From Pseudomonas sp. BGr12 (GTDB lineage Bacteria; Pseudomonadota; Gammaproteobacteria; Pseudomonadales; Pseudomonadaceae), in NCBI RefSeq assembly GCF_030272895.1, contig NZ_JALRNF010000001.1:124001-188000 (forward strand): DNA of 64,000 bases. The letters are read 5' to 3'. The notes below the pieces were generated by a model. That model was not told the DNA's origin. It worked only from the letters and a program-made list of their open reading frames with translations, and ran no database searches. Below are positions 53,372 through 64,000 of this stretch, piece after piece; position 1 is the stretch's first letter, and each line of letters starts with the position of its first letter. The position numbers and the translations under genes were made by a program.

Positions 53372-54735
53372 CCATCACTTCCTTCGGCCCGGCCAACCGC
53401 ATCGCCCGTTCGGCCGAAACGCACCCGCTGACCTGGCGCCTGCGTGACGACGGCGAGCCGGTGTGGATCGACGAGTACCAGGCCAAGGACGGCTATGCCG
53501 CCGCCCGCAAGGCCCTGGCACAGATGTCCCAGGACGATATCGTCCAGACCGTGAAAGATTCCGGCCTCAAGGGCCGTGGCGGTGCGGGCTTCCCCACCGG
53601 CGTCAAATGGGGCCTGATGCCCAAAGACGAATCCATGAACATCCGCTACCTGCTGTGCAACGCGGACGAAATGGAGCCCAACACCTGGAAGGACCGCATG
53701 CTGATGGAGCAACAGCCCCATCTGCTGGTCGAAGGCATGCTGATCAGCGCCCGCGCGCTGAAGGCCTACCGCGGCTACATCTTCCTGCGTGGCGAATACA
53801 CTACCGCAGCACGCAACCTCAACCGCGCCATCGATGAAGCCAAGGCCGCGGGCCTGCTGGGCAAAAACATTCTGGGCAGCGGTTTTGACTTCGAGCTGTT
53901 CGTGCACACCGGCGCCGGGCGTTACATCTGCGGTGAAGAAACCGCACTGATCAACTCCCTCGAAGGCCGCCGCGCCAACCCGCGCTCCAAGCCGCCCTTC
54001 CCTGCCGCCGTTGGCGTCTGGGGCAAGCCGACCTGCGTGAACAACGTCGAGACCCTGTGCAACGTGCCGGCCATCGTCGGCAACGGCATCGACTGGTACA
54101 AGTCGCTGGCCCGCGAAGGCTCCGAAGACCACGGCACCAAGCTGATGGGCTTCTCCGGCAAGGTCAAGAACCCGGGCCTGTGGGAGCTGCCGTTCGGCGT
54201 TACCGCCCGCGAGCTGTTCGAAGACTACGCCGGCGGCATGCGCGACGGCTACAAGCTCAAGTGCTGGCAGCCTGGCGGCGCCGGTACCGGCTTCCTGCTG
54301 CCCGAGCACCTGGATGCACAGATGTACGCCGGCGGCATCGCCAAGGTCGGTACCCGGATGGGTACCGGCCTGGCCATGGCGGTCGACGACAGCATCAACA
54401 TGGTCTCGCTGCTGCGCAACATGGAAGAGTTCTTCGCCCGCGAATCCTGCGGCTGGTGCACCCCATGCCGCGACGGCCTGCCGTGGAGCGTGAAGATGCT
54501 GCGCGCCCTGGAGAAGGGTCAAGGCAAGGCGGAAGACATCGAGACCCTGCTGGGCCTGGTCAACTTCCTCGGCCCTGGCCGCACCTTCTGCGCCCACGCA
54601 CCGGGCGCCGTCGAGCCGCTGGGCAGTGCCATCAAGTATTTCCGTCCGGAGTTCGAGGCCGGCGTCGCACCTGTAGCACCAGGCAGCGAAGCCCTGCGCC
54701 CGAACCTGGCCAAGCCGATCGTCGTCGGCGCATAA
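53368..54735 (+). CDS. nuoF: NADH-quinone oxidoreductase subunit F (NADH-binding)
   Basis: 455 residues. It binds NADH and [23 protein letters not shown] is the NADH site, [20 protein letters not shown] the FMN region, and [16 protein letters not shown] with a later cysteine the [4Fe-4S] cluster N3. It is where electrons enter the complex. Confidence 0.98.
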   Translation: MTITSFGPANRIARSAETHPLTWRLRDDGEPVWIDEYQAKDGYAAARKALAQMSQDDIVQTVKDSGLKGRGGAGFPTGVKWGLMPKDESMNIRYLLCNADEMEPNTWKDRMLMEQQPHLLVEGMLISARALKAYRGYIFLRGEYTTAARNLNRAIDEAKAAGLLGKNILGSGFDFELFVHTGAGRYICGEETALINSLEGRRANPRSKPPFPAAVGVWGKPTCVNNVETLCNVPAIVGNGIDWYKSLAREGSEDHGTKLMGFSGKVKNPGLWELPFGVTARELFEDYAGGMRDGYKLKCWQPGGAGTGFLLPEHLDAQMYAGGIAKVGTRMGTGLAMAVDDSINMVSLLRNMEEFFARESCGWCTPCRDGLPWSVKMLRALEKGQGKAEDIETLLGLVNFLGPGRTFCAHAPGAVEPLGSAIKYFRPEFEAGVAPVAPGSEALRPNLAKPIVVGA

Positions 54736-54745
54736 CAAATAGAAC

Positions 54746-54767
54746 GCGGGCGGTCCGTGCCGCCCGC
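54746..54767 (+). other. Hairpin between nuoF and nuoG
   Basis: GCGGGCGG and CCGCCCGC form a perfect 8-bp stem around TCCGTG with no T-run. It may set segmental mRNA stability within the nuo transcript; nuoG follows after an unusually long (131 base) spacer. Confidence 0.5.
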
Positions 54768-54866
54768 TGCCAAGGCGGCTCGCCAGGTACTCCCTGCGCG
54801 GGCCGCAGGCACACAGATTTCCATTAGCCACGCCCGCAGACGCGGGCCAACGAAGAACTTTGAACC

Positions 54867-57581
54867 ATGGCCACTATCCACGTAGACGGCAAAGCGCTCG
54901 AAGTCAACGGTGCAGACAACCTGTTACAGGCGTGTCTGTCGCTCGGCCTCGACATTCCCTATTTCTGCTGGCACCCGGCGCTCGGTAGCGTCGGTGCCTG
55001 CCGCCAGTGTGCGGTCAAGCAATACACCGACGAGAATGACACCCGTGGTCGTATCGTCATGTCGTGCATGACCCCGGCCTCCGATGGCACCTGGATTTCC
55101 ATCGACGACGAAGAGTCCAAGGCGTTCCGCGCCAGCGTCGTCGAATGGCTGATGACCAACCACCCGCACGACTGCCCGGTGTGCGAGGAAGGCGGTCACT
55201 GCCACCTGCAGGACATGACGGTAATGACCGGCCACAACGAGCGCCGCTACCGTTTCACCAAGCGTACCCACCAGAACCAGGAACTCGGCCCGTTCATCGC
55301 CCACGAGATGAACCGCTGCATCGCCTGCTACCGCTGCGTGCGCTACTACAAGGACTACGCCGGCGGCACTGACCTGGGCGTCTACGGTGCCCACGACAAC
55401 GTCTACTTCGGCCGCGTCGAAGACGGCGTGCTGGAAAGCGAGTTCTCCGGCAACCTCACCGAGGTCTGCCCGACCGGTGTGTTCACCGACAAGACCCATT
55501 CCGAGCGCTACAACCGCAAGTGGGACATGCAGTTCGCCCCGAGCATCTGCCATGGCTGCTCCAGCGGTTGCAACATCAGCCCGGGCGAGCGTTACGGCGA
55601 ACTGCGCCGCATCGAGAACCGCTACAACGGCTCGGTCAACCAATACTTCCTGTGCGACCGTGGCCGTTTCGGCTATGGCTACGTCAACCGCGCAGACCGC
55701 CCACGCCAGCCACTGCTGGCCGACGGCACCAAGCTGAGCCTGGACGCGGCGCTGGACAAGGCCGCCGACATGCTGCGCGGTCGCAACATCGTCGGTATCG
55801 GTTCGCCACGCGCGAGCCTGGAAAGCAACTACGGCCTGCGCGAGCTGGTCGGTGCCGAGCACTTCTACTCGGGCATGGAAGCCGGTGAGCTGGAGCGCGT
55901 GCGCCTGGCCCTGCAGGTGCTGAACGACAGCCCGCTGCCGGTTCCAACCCTGCGCGAGATGGAAGACCACGACGCCGTGTTCGTCCTCGGCGAAGACCTG
56001 ACCCAGACCGCCGCCCGCGTCGCCCTGGCCCTGCGCCAGTCGGTCAAGGGCAAGGCCGAGGCCATGGCCGACGCCATGCGCGTCCAGCCGTGGCTGGATG
56101 CCGCAGTGAAGAACATCGGCCAGCACGCCCTGTACCCGCTGTTCATCGCCAGCCTGGCCGAGACCAAGCTCGACGACGTCGCCGAAGAGTGCGTACACGC
56201 AGCGCCGGATGACCTGGCCCGCATCGGTTTTGCCGTGGCCCACGCCATCGATCCGAGCGCCCCGGCCGTCGAAGGCCTGGACGCCGAAGCCCTGGCACTG
56301 GCCAAGCGCATCGCCGATGCCCTGGTCGCCGCCAACCGTCCGCTGGTGGTCGCCGGTACTTCGCTGGGCTCCAAGGCCCTGATCGAAGCCGCCGCCAACA
56401 TCGCCAAGGCCCTGAAGCTGCGCGCCAAGAACGGCTCCCTGAGCCTGGTGGTGCCTGAGGCCAACAGCCTGGGCCTGGCCATGCTCGGTGGCGAGTCGGT
56501 CGACGCCGCCCTGGACGCTGTAATCTCCGGCAAGGCCGACGCCATCGTCGTCCTCGAAAACGACCTGTACAGCCGCGTCTCGGCCGCCAAGGTCGACGCT
56601 GCCCTGGCCGCTGCCAAGGTGGTCATCGTTGCCGACCACCAGAAGACCGCCACCACCGACCGCGCCCAGCTGGTGCTGCCGGCGGCGAGCTTCGCCGAAG
56701 GCGACGGCACCCTGGTCAGCCAGGAAGGCCGTGCCCAGCGTTTCTTCCAGGTGTTCGATCCGACCTACCTGGACAGCAGCATCCTGGTCCACGAAGGCTG
56801 GCGCTGGATGCACGCCCTGCGTGCCACCCTGCTCAACAAGCCGGTGGACTGGACCCAGCTGGACCACGTCACCAGCGCCTGCGCCTCGGCCGCGCCGCAA
56901 CTGACCGGCATCGTCAATGCCGCGCCAAGCGCTGCGTTCCGCATCAAGGGCATGAAGATGGCCCGCGAGCCGCTGCGCTACTCCGGTCGTACCGCCATGC
57001 GCGCCAACATCAGCGTGCACGAGCCGCGTACCCCGCAAGACAAGGACACCCCGTTCGCCTTCTCCATGGAAGGTTACTCGGGCTCCGCCGAACCGCGCTC
57101 GCAGGTGCCGTTCGCCTGGTCGCCGGGCTGGAACTCGCCGCAGGCCTGGAACAAGTTCCAGGACGAAGTCGGTGGCAGCCTGCGCGCCGGTGACCCGGGT
57201 ACCCGCCTGATCGAATCCGAGGGCGACAAGCTCAAGTGGTTCGCCGCCATTCCGGGCGCTTTCGCCCCGGCCCGTGGCACCTGGCAGGCCGTGCCGTTCT
57301 ACCACCTGTTCGGCAGCGAAGAGAACTCCTCACGCGCAGCACCGGTGCAGGAACGCATCCCGCAAGCCTACGTCGGCCTGGCCAAGTCCGAAGCCGACCG
57401 CCTGGGTGTCAACGACGGTGCACTGCTCAGCCTGAACGTGGCAGGTGTGACCCTGCGTCTGCCGCTGCGCATCAATGAAGAACTGGGCGCAGGCCTGGTT
57501 GCCCTGCCGAAAGGCCTGGCCGGTATCCCGCCAGCCATCTTCGGTGCATCCGTCGAAGGCCTGCAGGAGGCAGCACAATGA
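54867..57581 (+). CDS. nuoG: NADH-quinone oxidoreductase subunit G
   Basis: 904 residues. The N-terminal 2Fe-2S ferredoxin part ([19 protein letters not shown]), the His/Cys motif [18 protein letters not shown], the cluster C-x2-C site [20 protein letters not shown] and the [19 protein letters not shown] site (cluster N7-like, present in this lineage) are intact. The C-terminal two thirds is a molybdopterin-oxidoreductase-like domain without cofactor. The largest subunit of the electron-input arm. Confidence 0.97.
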   Translation: MATIHVDGKALEVNGADNLLQACLSLGLDIPYFCWHPALGSVGACRQCAVKQYTDENDTRGRIVMSCMTPASDGTWISIDDEESKAFRASVVEWLMTNHPHDCPVCEEGGHCHLQDMTVMTGHNERRYRFTKRTHQNQELGPFIAHEMNRCIACYRCVRYYKDYAGGTDLGVYGAHDNVYFGRVEDGVLESEFSGNLTEVCPTGVFTDKTHSERYNRKWDMQFAPSICHGCSSGCNISPGERYGELRRIENRYNGSVNQYFLCDRGRFGYGYVNRADRPRQPLLADGTKLSLDAALDKAADMLRGRNIVGIGSPRASLESNYGLRELVGAEHFYSGMEAGELERVRLALQVLNDSPLPVPTLREMEDHDAVFVLGEDLTQTAARVALALRQSVKGKAEAMADAMRVQPWLDAAVKNIGQHALYPLFIASLAETKLDDVAEECVHAAPDDLARIGFAVAHAIDPSAPAVEGLDAEALALAKRIADALVAANRPLVVAGTSLGSKALIEAAANIAKALKLRAKNGSLSLVVPEANSLGLAMLGGESVDAALDAVISGKADAIVVLENDLYSRVSAAKVDAALAAAKVVIVADHQKTATTDRAQLVLPAASFAEGDGTLVSQEGRAQRFFQVFDPTYLDSSILVHEGWRWMHALRATLLNKPVDWTQLDHVTSACASAAPQLTGIVNAAPSAAFRIKGMKMAREPLRYSGRTAMRANISVHEPRTPQDKDTPFAFSMEGYSGSAEPRSQVPFAWSPGWNSPQAWNKFQDEVGGSLRAGDPGTRLIESEGDKLKWFAAIPGAFAPARGTWQAVPFYHLFGSEENSSRAAPVQERIPQAYVGLAKSEADRLGVNDGALLSLNVAGVTLRLPLRINEELGAGLVALPKGLAGIPPAIFGASVEGLQEAAQ

Positions 57582-58585
57582 CCTGGTTCACCCCCGAAGT
57601 GATCGATGTGATCATCGCTGTCGTCAAGGCCATCGTGGTCCTGCTGGCGGTGGTGGTCTGCGGCGCGCTGCTCAGCTTCGTCGAGCGGCGCCTGCTGGGC
57701 TGGTGGCAGGACCGTTACGGTCCGAACCGCGTCGGCCCGTTCGGCATGTTCCAGATCGCTGCCGACATGCTGAAGATGTTCTTCAAGGAAGACTGGAACC
57801 CGCCCTTCGTCGACAAGATGATCTTCACCCTGGCGCCGGTCGTGGCCATGAGTGCCTTGCTGATCGCCTTCGTGATCATCCCGATCACCCCGACCTGGGG
57901 CGTGGCGGACCTGAACATCGGCCTGCTGTTCTTCTTCGCCATGGCCGGTCTGTCGGTCTATGCCGTGCTCTTCGCCGGCTGGTCGTCGAACAACAAGTAC
58001 GCCCTGCTCGGCAGCCTGCGGGCCTCGGCCCAGACCGTGTCGTACGAAGTGTTCATGGGCCTGGCGCTGATGGGTATCGTTGCCCAGGTCGGCTCGTTCA
58101 ACATGCGCGACATCGTCGACTACCAGGCGCAGAACCTGTGGTTCATCATTCCGCAGTTCTTCGGCTTCTGCACCTTCTTCATTGCTGGCGTGGCCGTGAC
58201 TCACCGTCACCCCTTCGACCAGCCGGAAGCGGAACAGGAACTGGCCGACGGTTACCACATTGAATACGCCGGCATGAAATGGGGCATGTTCTTCGTCGGT
58301 GAGTACATCGGCATCATCCTGGTCTCGGCGCTGCTGGTGACCCTGTTCTTCGGTGGCTGGCACGGCCCGTTCGGCATCCTGCCGCAGATCCCGTTCATTT
58401 GGTTCGCCCTGAAAACCGCGTTCTTCATCATGCTGTTCATCCTGCTGCGCGCCTCGATCCCGCGCCCGCGCTATGACCAGGTGATGGACTTCAGCTGGAA
58501 GTTCTGCCTGCCGCTGACCCTGATCAATTTGCTGGTGACCGCTGCGCTCGTGCTCTACAACGCGCCAGCTGTTGCGGCCCAGTGA
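57578..58585 (+). CDS. nuoH: NADH-quinone oxidoreductase subunit H
   Basis: 335 residues, about eight membrane spans. Forms most of the quinone channel; [20 protein letters not shown] and [19 protein letters not shown] are characteristic. The start overlaps the nuoG stop (ATGA). Confidence 0.98.
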   Translation: MTWFTPEVIDVIIAVVKAIVVLLAVVVCGALLSFVERRLLGWWQDRYGPNRVGPFGMFQIAADMLKMFFKEDWNPPFVDKMIFTLAPVVAMSALLIAFVIIPITPTWGVADLNIGLLFFFAMAGLSVYAVLFAGWSSNNKYALLGSLRASAQTVSYEVFMGLALMGIVAQVGSFNMRDIVDYQAQNLWFIIPQFFGFCTFFIAGVAVTHRHPFDQPEAEQELADGYHIEYAGMKWGMFFVGEYIGIILVSALLVTLFFGGWHGPFGILPQIPFIWFALKTAFFIMLFILLRASIPRPRYDQVMDFSWKFCLPLTLINLLVTAALVLYNAPAVAAQ

Positions 58586-58596
58586 GGATTTGACCC

Positions 58597-59145
58597 ATGT
58601 TCAAGTATATTGGCGACATCGTTAAGGGCACCGGCACCCAGCTGCGCAGCCTGGTGATGGTGTTCTCTCACGGTTTTCGCAAACGTGACACCCTGCAGTA
58701 CCCGGAAGAGCCGGTCTACCTGCCGCCACGCTACCGTGGCCGCATCGTCCTGACCCGCGACCCGGATGGCGAAGAGCGCTGCGTAGCGTGCAACCTGTGT
58801 GCCGTGGCCTGCCCGGTCGGTTGCATCTCGCTGCAGAAAGCCGAGACAGAAGACGGTCGTTGGTACCCGGAGTTCTTCCGCATCAACTTCTCCCGTTGCA
58901 TTTTCTGCGGCCTCTGCGAGGAAGCCTGCCCGACCACCGCGATCCAGCTGACGCCGGATTTCGAAATGGCCGAGTTCAAACGTCAGGATCTGGTGTACGA
59001 GAAAGAAGATCTGCTGATCTCCGGCCCCGGCAAGAACCCTGACTACAACTTCTACCGTGTTGCAGGTATGGCCGTTGCCGGCAAGCCGAAAGGCGCCGCG
59101 CAGAACGAAGCCGAGCCGATCAACGTGAAGAGCTTGCTCCCTTAA
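58597..59145 (+). CDS. nuoI: NADH-quinone oxidoreductase subunit I
   Basis: 182 residues. Two ferredoxin-type [4Fe-4S] motifs, [15 protein letters not shown] and [15 protein letters not shown], carry clusters N6a and N6b that link NuoG to NuoB. It lies on the membrane arm side of the peripheral arm. Confidence 0.98.
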   Translation: MFKYIGDIVKGTGTQLRSLVMVFSHGFRKRDTLQYPEEPVYLPPRYRGRIVLTRDPDGEERCVACNLCAVACPVGCISLQKAETEDGRWYPEFFRINFSRCIFCGLCEEACPTTAIQLTPDFEMAEFKRQDLVYEKEDLLISGPGKNPDYNFYRVAGMAVAGKPKGAAQNEAEPINVKSLLP

Positions 59146-59154
59146 GGAAGAAAG

Positions 59155-59655
59155 ATGGAATTCGCTTTCTATTTCGCATCCGGTGTCGCTGTGGTGTCCA
59201 CCCTTCGGGTGATCACTAACACCAACCCCGTGCACGCCCTGCTCTACCTGATCATTTCGCTGATCTCCGTGGCGATGACCTTCTTCGCCCTCGGCGCTCC
59301 GTTCGCCGGTGTCCTGGAAGTGATCGCCTACGCTGGCGCCATCATGGTGCTGTTCGTCTTCGTGGTGATGATGCTCAACCTGGGGCCGGCCTCGGTCGCC
59401 CAGGAGCGTGGCTGGCTCAAGCCGGGCATCTGGCTGGGACCGGTGGTCCTGGCCGCACTGCTGCTGCTCGAACTGCTGTACGTCCTGTTCGGCAGCGAAA
59501 GCGGTGGCGGCATCGGCCACACCACGGTCGACGCCAAGGCAGTCGGCATCAGCCTGTATGGTCCTTACCTGCTGGTGGTGGAACTGGCCTCGATGCTGCT
59601 GCTCGCTGCAGCGGTGACGGCTTTCCACCTCGGCCGCAACGAGGCGAAGGAGTAA
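59155..59655 (+). CDS. nuoJ: NADH-quinone oxidoreductase subunit J
   Basis: 166 residues, five membrane spans; [20 protein letters not shown] is the conserved TM3 with the pi-bulge region. Small membrane-arm subunit beside NuoK and NuoA. RBS AAGGAAG directly upstream. Confidence 0.97.
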   Translation: MEFAFYFASGVAVVSTLRVITNTNPVHALLYLIISLISVAMTFFALGAPFAGVLEVIAYAGAIMVLFVFVVMMLNLGPASVAQERGWLKPGIWLGPVVLAALLLLELLYVLFGSESGGGIGHTTVDAKAVGISLYGPYLLVVELASMLLLAAAVTAFHLGRNEAKE

Positions 59656-59659
59656 TCAC

Positions 59660-59964
59660 ATGCCTGCAATTCCTCTCGAGCACGGGCTGGCGGTCGCCGG
59701 CATCCTGTTCTGCCTCGGTCTGGTCGGCCTGATGGTGCGCCGCAACATTCTGTTCGTGTTGATGAGCCTGGAAATCATGATGAACGCCTCGGCACTGGCG
59801 TTCATCGTTGCCGGCAGCCGCTGGGCGCAGCCGGATGGACAGATCATGTTCATCCTGGTGATCAGCCTGGCAGCCGCCGAGGCCAGTATCGGCCTTGCGA
59901 TCCTGCTGCAGCTGTATCGCCGCTTCCATACTCTCGACATCGATGCTGCCAGTGAGATGCGCGG

Positions 59965-59968
<4 letters not shown>
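59660..59968 (+). CDS. nuoK: NADH-quinone oxidoreductase subunit K
   Basis: 102 residues, three spans. The conserved glutamate in [14 protein letters not shown] is part of the proton path. Its Shine-Dalgarno GGAG is in the end of nuoJ. The stop overlaps the nuoL start (ATGA). Confidence 0.97.
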
Positions 59969-61818
<1,850 letters not shown>

Positions 61819-61857
61819 TATGAACCTTGCGACTTTGCGAAAGGAATTGAGCCCGTC

Positions 61858-63390
61858 ATGATTTTGCCTTGGCTGATCCTGATCCCCTTCATCGGCGGCC
61901 TGCTGTGCTGGCTGGGTGAGCGCTTCGGCGCCACCCTGCCGCGCTGGATTGCGCTGCTGACCATGTCCCTGCTGCTTGGTATCGGCCTCTGGCTGTGGGC
62001 CAACGGCGACTACACCCTGGCCCCTGCCCCGGGCGCCGCGCCCGAGTGGGCGCTCGAATTCAAGGTTCAATGGATCGAGCGCTTCGGCATCAGCCTGCAC
62101 CTGGCCCTGGACGGCCTGTCGCTGCTGATGATCCTGCTCACCGGCCTGCTCGGTGTGCTCTCGGTACTGTGCTCCTGGAAAGAGATCCAGCGTCACGTCG
62201 GCTTCTTCCACCTCAACCTGATGTGGATCCTGGGCGGCGTGGTCGGTGTGTTCCTGGCCCTGGACCTGTTCCTGTTCTTCTTCTTCTGGGAAATGATGCT
62301 GGTGCCGATGTATTTCCTCATCGCGCTCTGGGGTCACAGCTCCTCGGATGGCAAGAAGACCCGGATCTACGCCGCGACCAAGTTCTTCATCTTCACCCAG
62401 GCCAGCGGCCTGATCATGCTGGTGGCGATCCTCGGTCTGGTGCTGGTCAACTACGGCAACACCGGTGTGATCACCTTCGACTACACCCAGTTGCTCAAGG
62501 CTGAACTGCCAGTCGGCACCGAATACGTGCTGATGCTCGGCTTCTTCATCGCCTTCGCGGTCAAGCTGCCGGTGGTACCGTTCCACTCCTGGCTGCCGGA
62601 TGCCCACGCCCAGGCACCGACCGCAGGTTCCGTGGACCTGGCCGGTATCTTGCTGAAGACGGCGGCCTACGGCCTGCTGCGTTTCGCCCTGCCGCTGTTC
62701 CCGAACGCGTCGGCAGAGTTCGCGCCCATCGCCATGACCCTGGGCCTGATCGGTATCTTCTACGGTGCCTTCCTGGCTTTCGCCCAGACCGACATCAAGC
62801 GCCTGGTCGCCTTCTCCAGCGTTTCGCACATGGGCTTCGTGCTGATCGGCATCTACTCCGGCAGCCAGCAAGCCCTGCAAGGCGCGGTGATCCAGATGCT
62901 GGCCCACGGCCTGTCGGCGGCGGCACTCTTTATCCTCGCCGGCCAGCTGTACGAGCGCCTGCACACCCGTGACATGCGTCAGATGGGTGGCCTGTGGCAC
63001 CGTATCGCCTACCTGCCGGCCATCAGCCTGTTCTTCGCTGCAGCGTCCCTGGGCCTGCCGGGCACCGGCAACTTCGTCGGCGAGTTCCTGATCCTGATCG
63101 GTGCCTTCGTCGCCTCGCCATGGGTCACCGTGATCGCTACCAGCGGCCTGGTGTTCGGTTCGGTCTATTCGCTGATCATGATTCACCGTGCCTACTTCGG
63201 CCCGGCGAAATCCGAGGAAGTCCTGGCCGGCATGGATACCCGCGAAATGATCATGGTGCTGGGCCTGGCTGGCCTGCTGATCCTGCTGGGCGTCTACCCG
63301 CAGCCGTTCCTGGACACTTCTGCTGCCACCATGAGCGGTGTGCAGCAGTGGTTCGGCTCTGCTTTCACTCAACTCGCTTCGGCCCGGTAA
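61858..63390 (+). CDS. nuoM: NADH-quinone oxidoreductase subunit M
   Basis: 510 residues. Antiporter-like proton-pump subunit; [20 protein letters not shown] holds the key Glu and [20 protein letters not shown] the family motif. Follows nuoL after 39 bases with AAAGGA upstream. Confidence 0.98.
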   Translation: MILPWLILIPFIGGLLCWLGERFGATLPRWIALLTMSLLLGIGLWLWANGDYTLAPAPGAAPEWALEFKVQWIERFGISLHLALDGLSLLMILLTGLLGVLSVLCSWKEIQRHVGFFHLNLMWILGGVVGVFLALDLFLFFFFWEMMLVPMYFLIALWGHSSSDGKKTRIYAATKFFIFTQASGLIMLVAILGLVLVNYGNTGVITFDYTQLLKAELPVGTEYVLMLGFFIAFAVKLPVVPFHSWLPDAHAQAPTAGSVDLAGILLKTAAYGLLRFALPLFPNASAEFAPIAMTLGLIGIFYGAFLAFAQTDIKRLVAFSSVSHMGFVLIGIYSGSQQALQGAVIQMLAHGLSAAALFILAGQLYERLHTRDMRQMGGLWHRIAYLPAISLFFAAASLGLPGTGNFVGEFLILIGAFVASPWVTVIATSGLVFGSVYSLIMIHRAYFGPAKSEEVLAGMDTREMIMVLGLAGLLILLGVYPQPFLDTSAATMSGVQQWFGSAFTQLASAR

Positions 63391-63397
63391 GAGCGCT

Positions 63398-64000
63398 ATG
63401 GACCTGACGATTCAACACTTTATCGCGCTTGCGCCACTGCTGATCACCACCATCACCGTTGTCGTGGTGATGCTGGCGATCGCCTGGCGCCGCAACCACT
63501 CGCAAACCTTCCTGCTCTCGACCGTGGGCCTGAACCTGGCCCTGCTGTCGATCCTGCCGGTACTCAAGATCGTTCCTCTGGCGGTCACCCCGCTGCTGAC
63601 CATCGACAAGTTCGCCTGCCTGTACATGGCGCTGATCCTGGTCGCCACCCTGGCCTGCGTCACCCTCGCCCACGCCTACCTGGGTGATGGCGGCAAAGGC
63701 TACCCGGGCAACCGCGAAGAGCTGTACCTGCTGATCCTCATGGCTGCCCTGGGTGGCCTGGTACTGGTCAGCGCGCAGCACCTGGCGGGCCTGTTCATCG
63801 GCCTGGAACTGCTCTCGGTGCCGGTCTACGGCCTGGTTGCGTACGCCTTCTTCAACAAGCGTTCGCTGGAAGCCGGCATCAAGTACATGGTGCTGTCGGC
63901 CGCCGGTTCCGCCTTCCTGCTGTTCGGTATGGCCCTGCTGTACGCCGACGCCGGCAGCCTGAGCTTCGACGGTATCGGCAAGGCCCTGGCGGCCACCAGC
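63398..64000 (+). CDS. nuoN: NADH-quinone oxidoreductase subunit N, 3' end beyond window
   Basis: The first 201 codons are visible and open to the window edge, about 40 percent of the usual length. Third antiporter-like subunit; [20 protein letters not shown] and [20 protein letters not shown] contain the conserved Glu and Lys. Starts 7 bases after nuoM. Confidence 0.96.
   Translation, partial: MDLTIQHFIALAPLLITTITVVVVMLAIAWRRNHSQTFLLSTVGLNLALLSILPVLKIVPLAVTPLLTIDKFACLYMALILVATLACVTLAHAYLGDGGKGYPGNREELYLLILMAALGGLVLVSAQHLAGLFIGLELLSVPVYGLVAYAFFNKRSLEAGIKYMVLSAAGSAFLLFGMALLYADAGSLSFDGIGKALAATS

Noticed and set aside
54746..54767. Hairpin between nuoF and nuoG as a terminator
   Set aside because: No T-run follows, and termination there would separate essential subunits of the same complex; it is listed as a hairpin only.
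54924..57305. A 793-codon minus-strand frame antisense to nuoG
   Set aside because: Shadow of nuoG's third-position GC bias; composition is not protein-like.

Overview
The window is high-GC gammaproteobacterial chromosome. Its gene content and order (icd/idh back to back, clpS-clpA beside cspD, serS-crcB-rarA-lolA-ftsK, fused nuoCD), together with repeated REP-type palindromes of the kind seen in Pseudomonas putida relatives, point to a Pseudomonas of the P. putida group. The species assignment is inference. The left quarter is the right-hand end of an integrated P2/phiCTX-like prophage; the rest is ordinary core chromosome.

Prophage, 1-15.6 kb. The tail module runs rightward in P2 order: sheath end (FI), tube (FII), E with a -1 frameshift extension E', tape measure T, U and D. 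A hairpin after D separates it from a leftward lysogeny block: a CI-type repressor (8383-8712), a membrane-anchored WYL-like protein (7737-8231), an AT-rich membrane/coiled-coil protein (6215-7594) and a 38-residue protein (5989-6105). An operator made of three TTGAACC heptamers lies between the repressor and the rightward early operon: small HTH protein, CII-like protein, Ogr-type zinc-finger late activator, two unknowns, a primase-helicase, three small genes each preceded by a hairpin and a near-identical Shine-Dalgarno block, and a tyrosine integrase. The integrase abuts a tRNA-Ser(UGA) gene whose 3' end faces the prophage, the attachment arrangement known for phiCTX.

Core region, 15.7-49.6 kb. 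Rightward: a YccA-type membrane protein, an NCS2 purine permease, tusDCBE-ybiB and a glutathionyl-hydroquinone reductase. Leftward: the run ftsK-lolA-rarA-crcB-serS-cysG. Then come aat, bpt, infA, clpA/clpS against cspD, icd against idh, a PLP trans-sulfuration enzyme, a Nudix-mnmA-hflD cluster, purB, roxA with a GNAT gene, an orphan secretin-domain protein, aceA and a YhhN protein. Functional links include the sulfur relay (TusBCDE to MnmA), N-degron proteolysis (Aat, Bpt, ClpS, ClpA) and the isocitrate branch point (Icd, Idh, AceA).

Respiratory complex I, 49.9-64 kb. nuoA, B, CD, E, F, G, H, I, J, K, L and M are complete and nuoN is cut by the window edge. A near-consensus Fur box lies in the gap upstream of nuoA.

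Spacers carry at least five REP or REP-pair elements and two copies of a 134-bp element with terminal inverted repeats. One REP pair separates the end of the GNAT gene from a second copy of its last eight codons that differs only at third positions.
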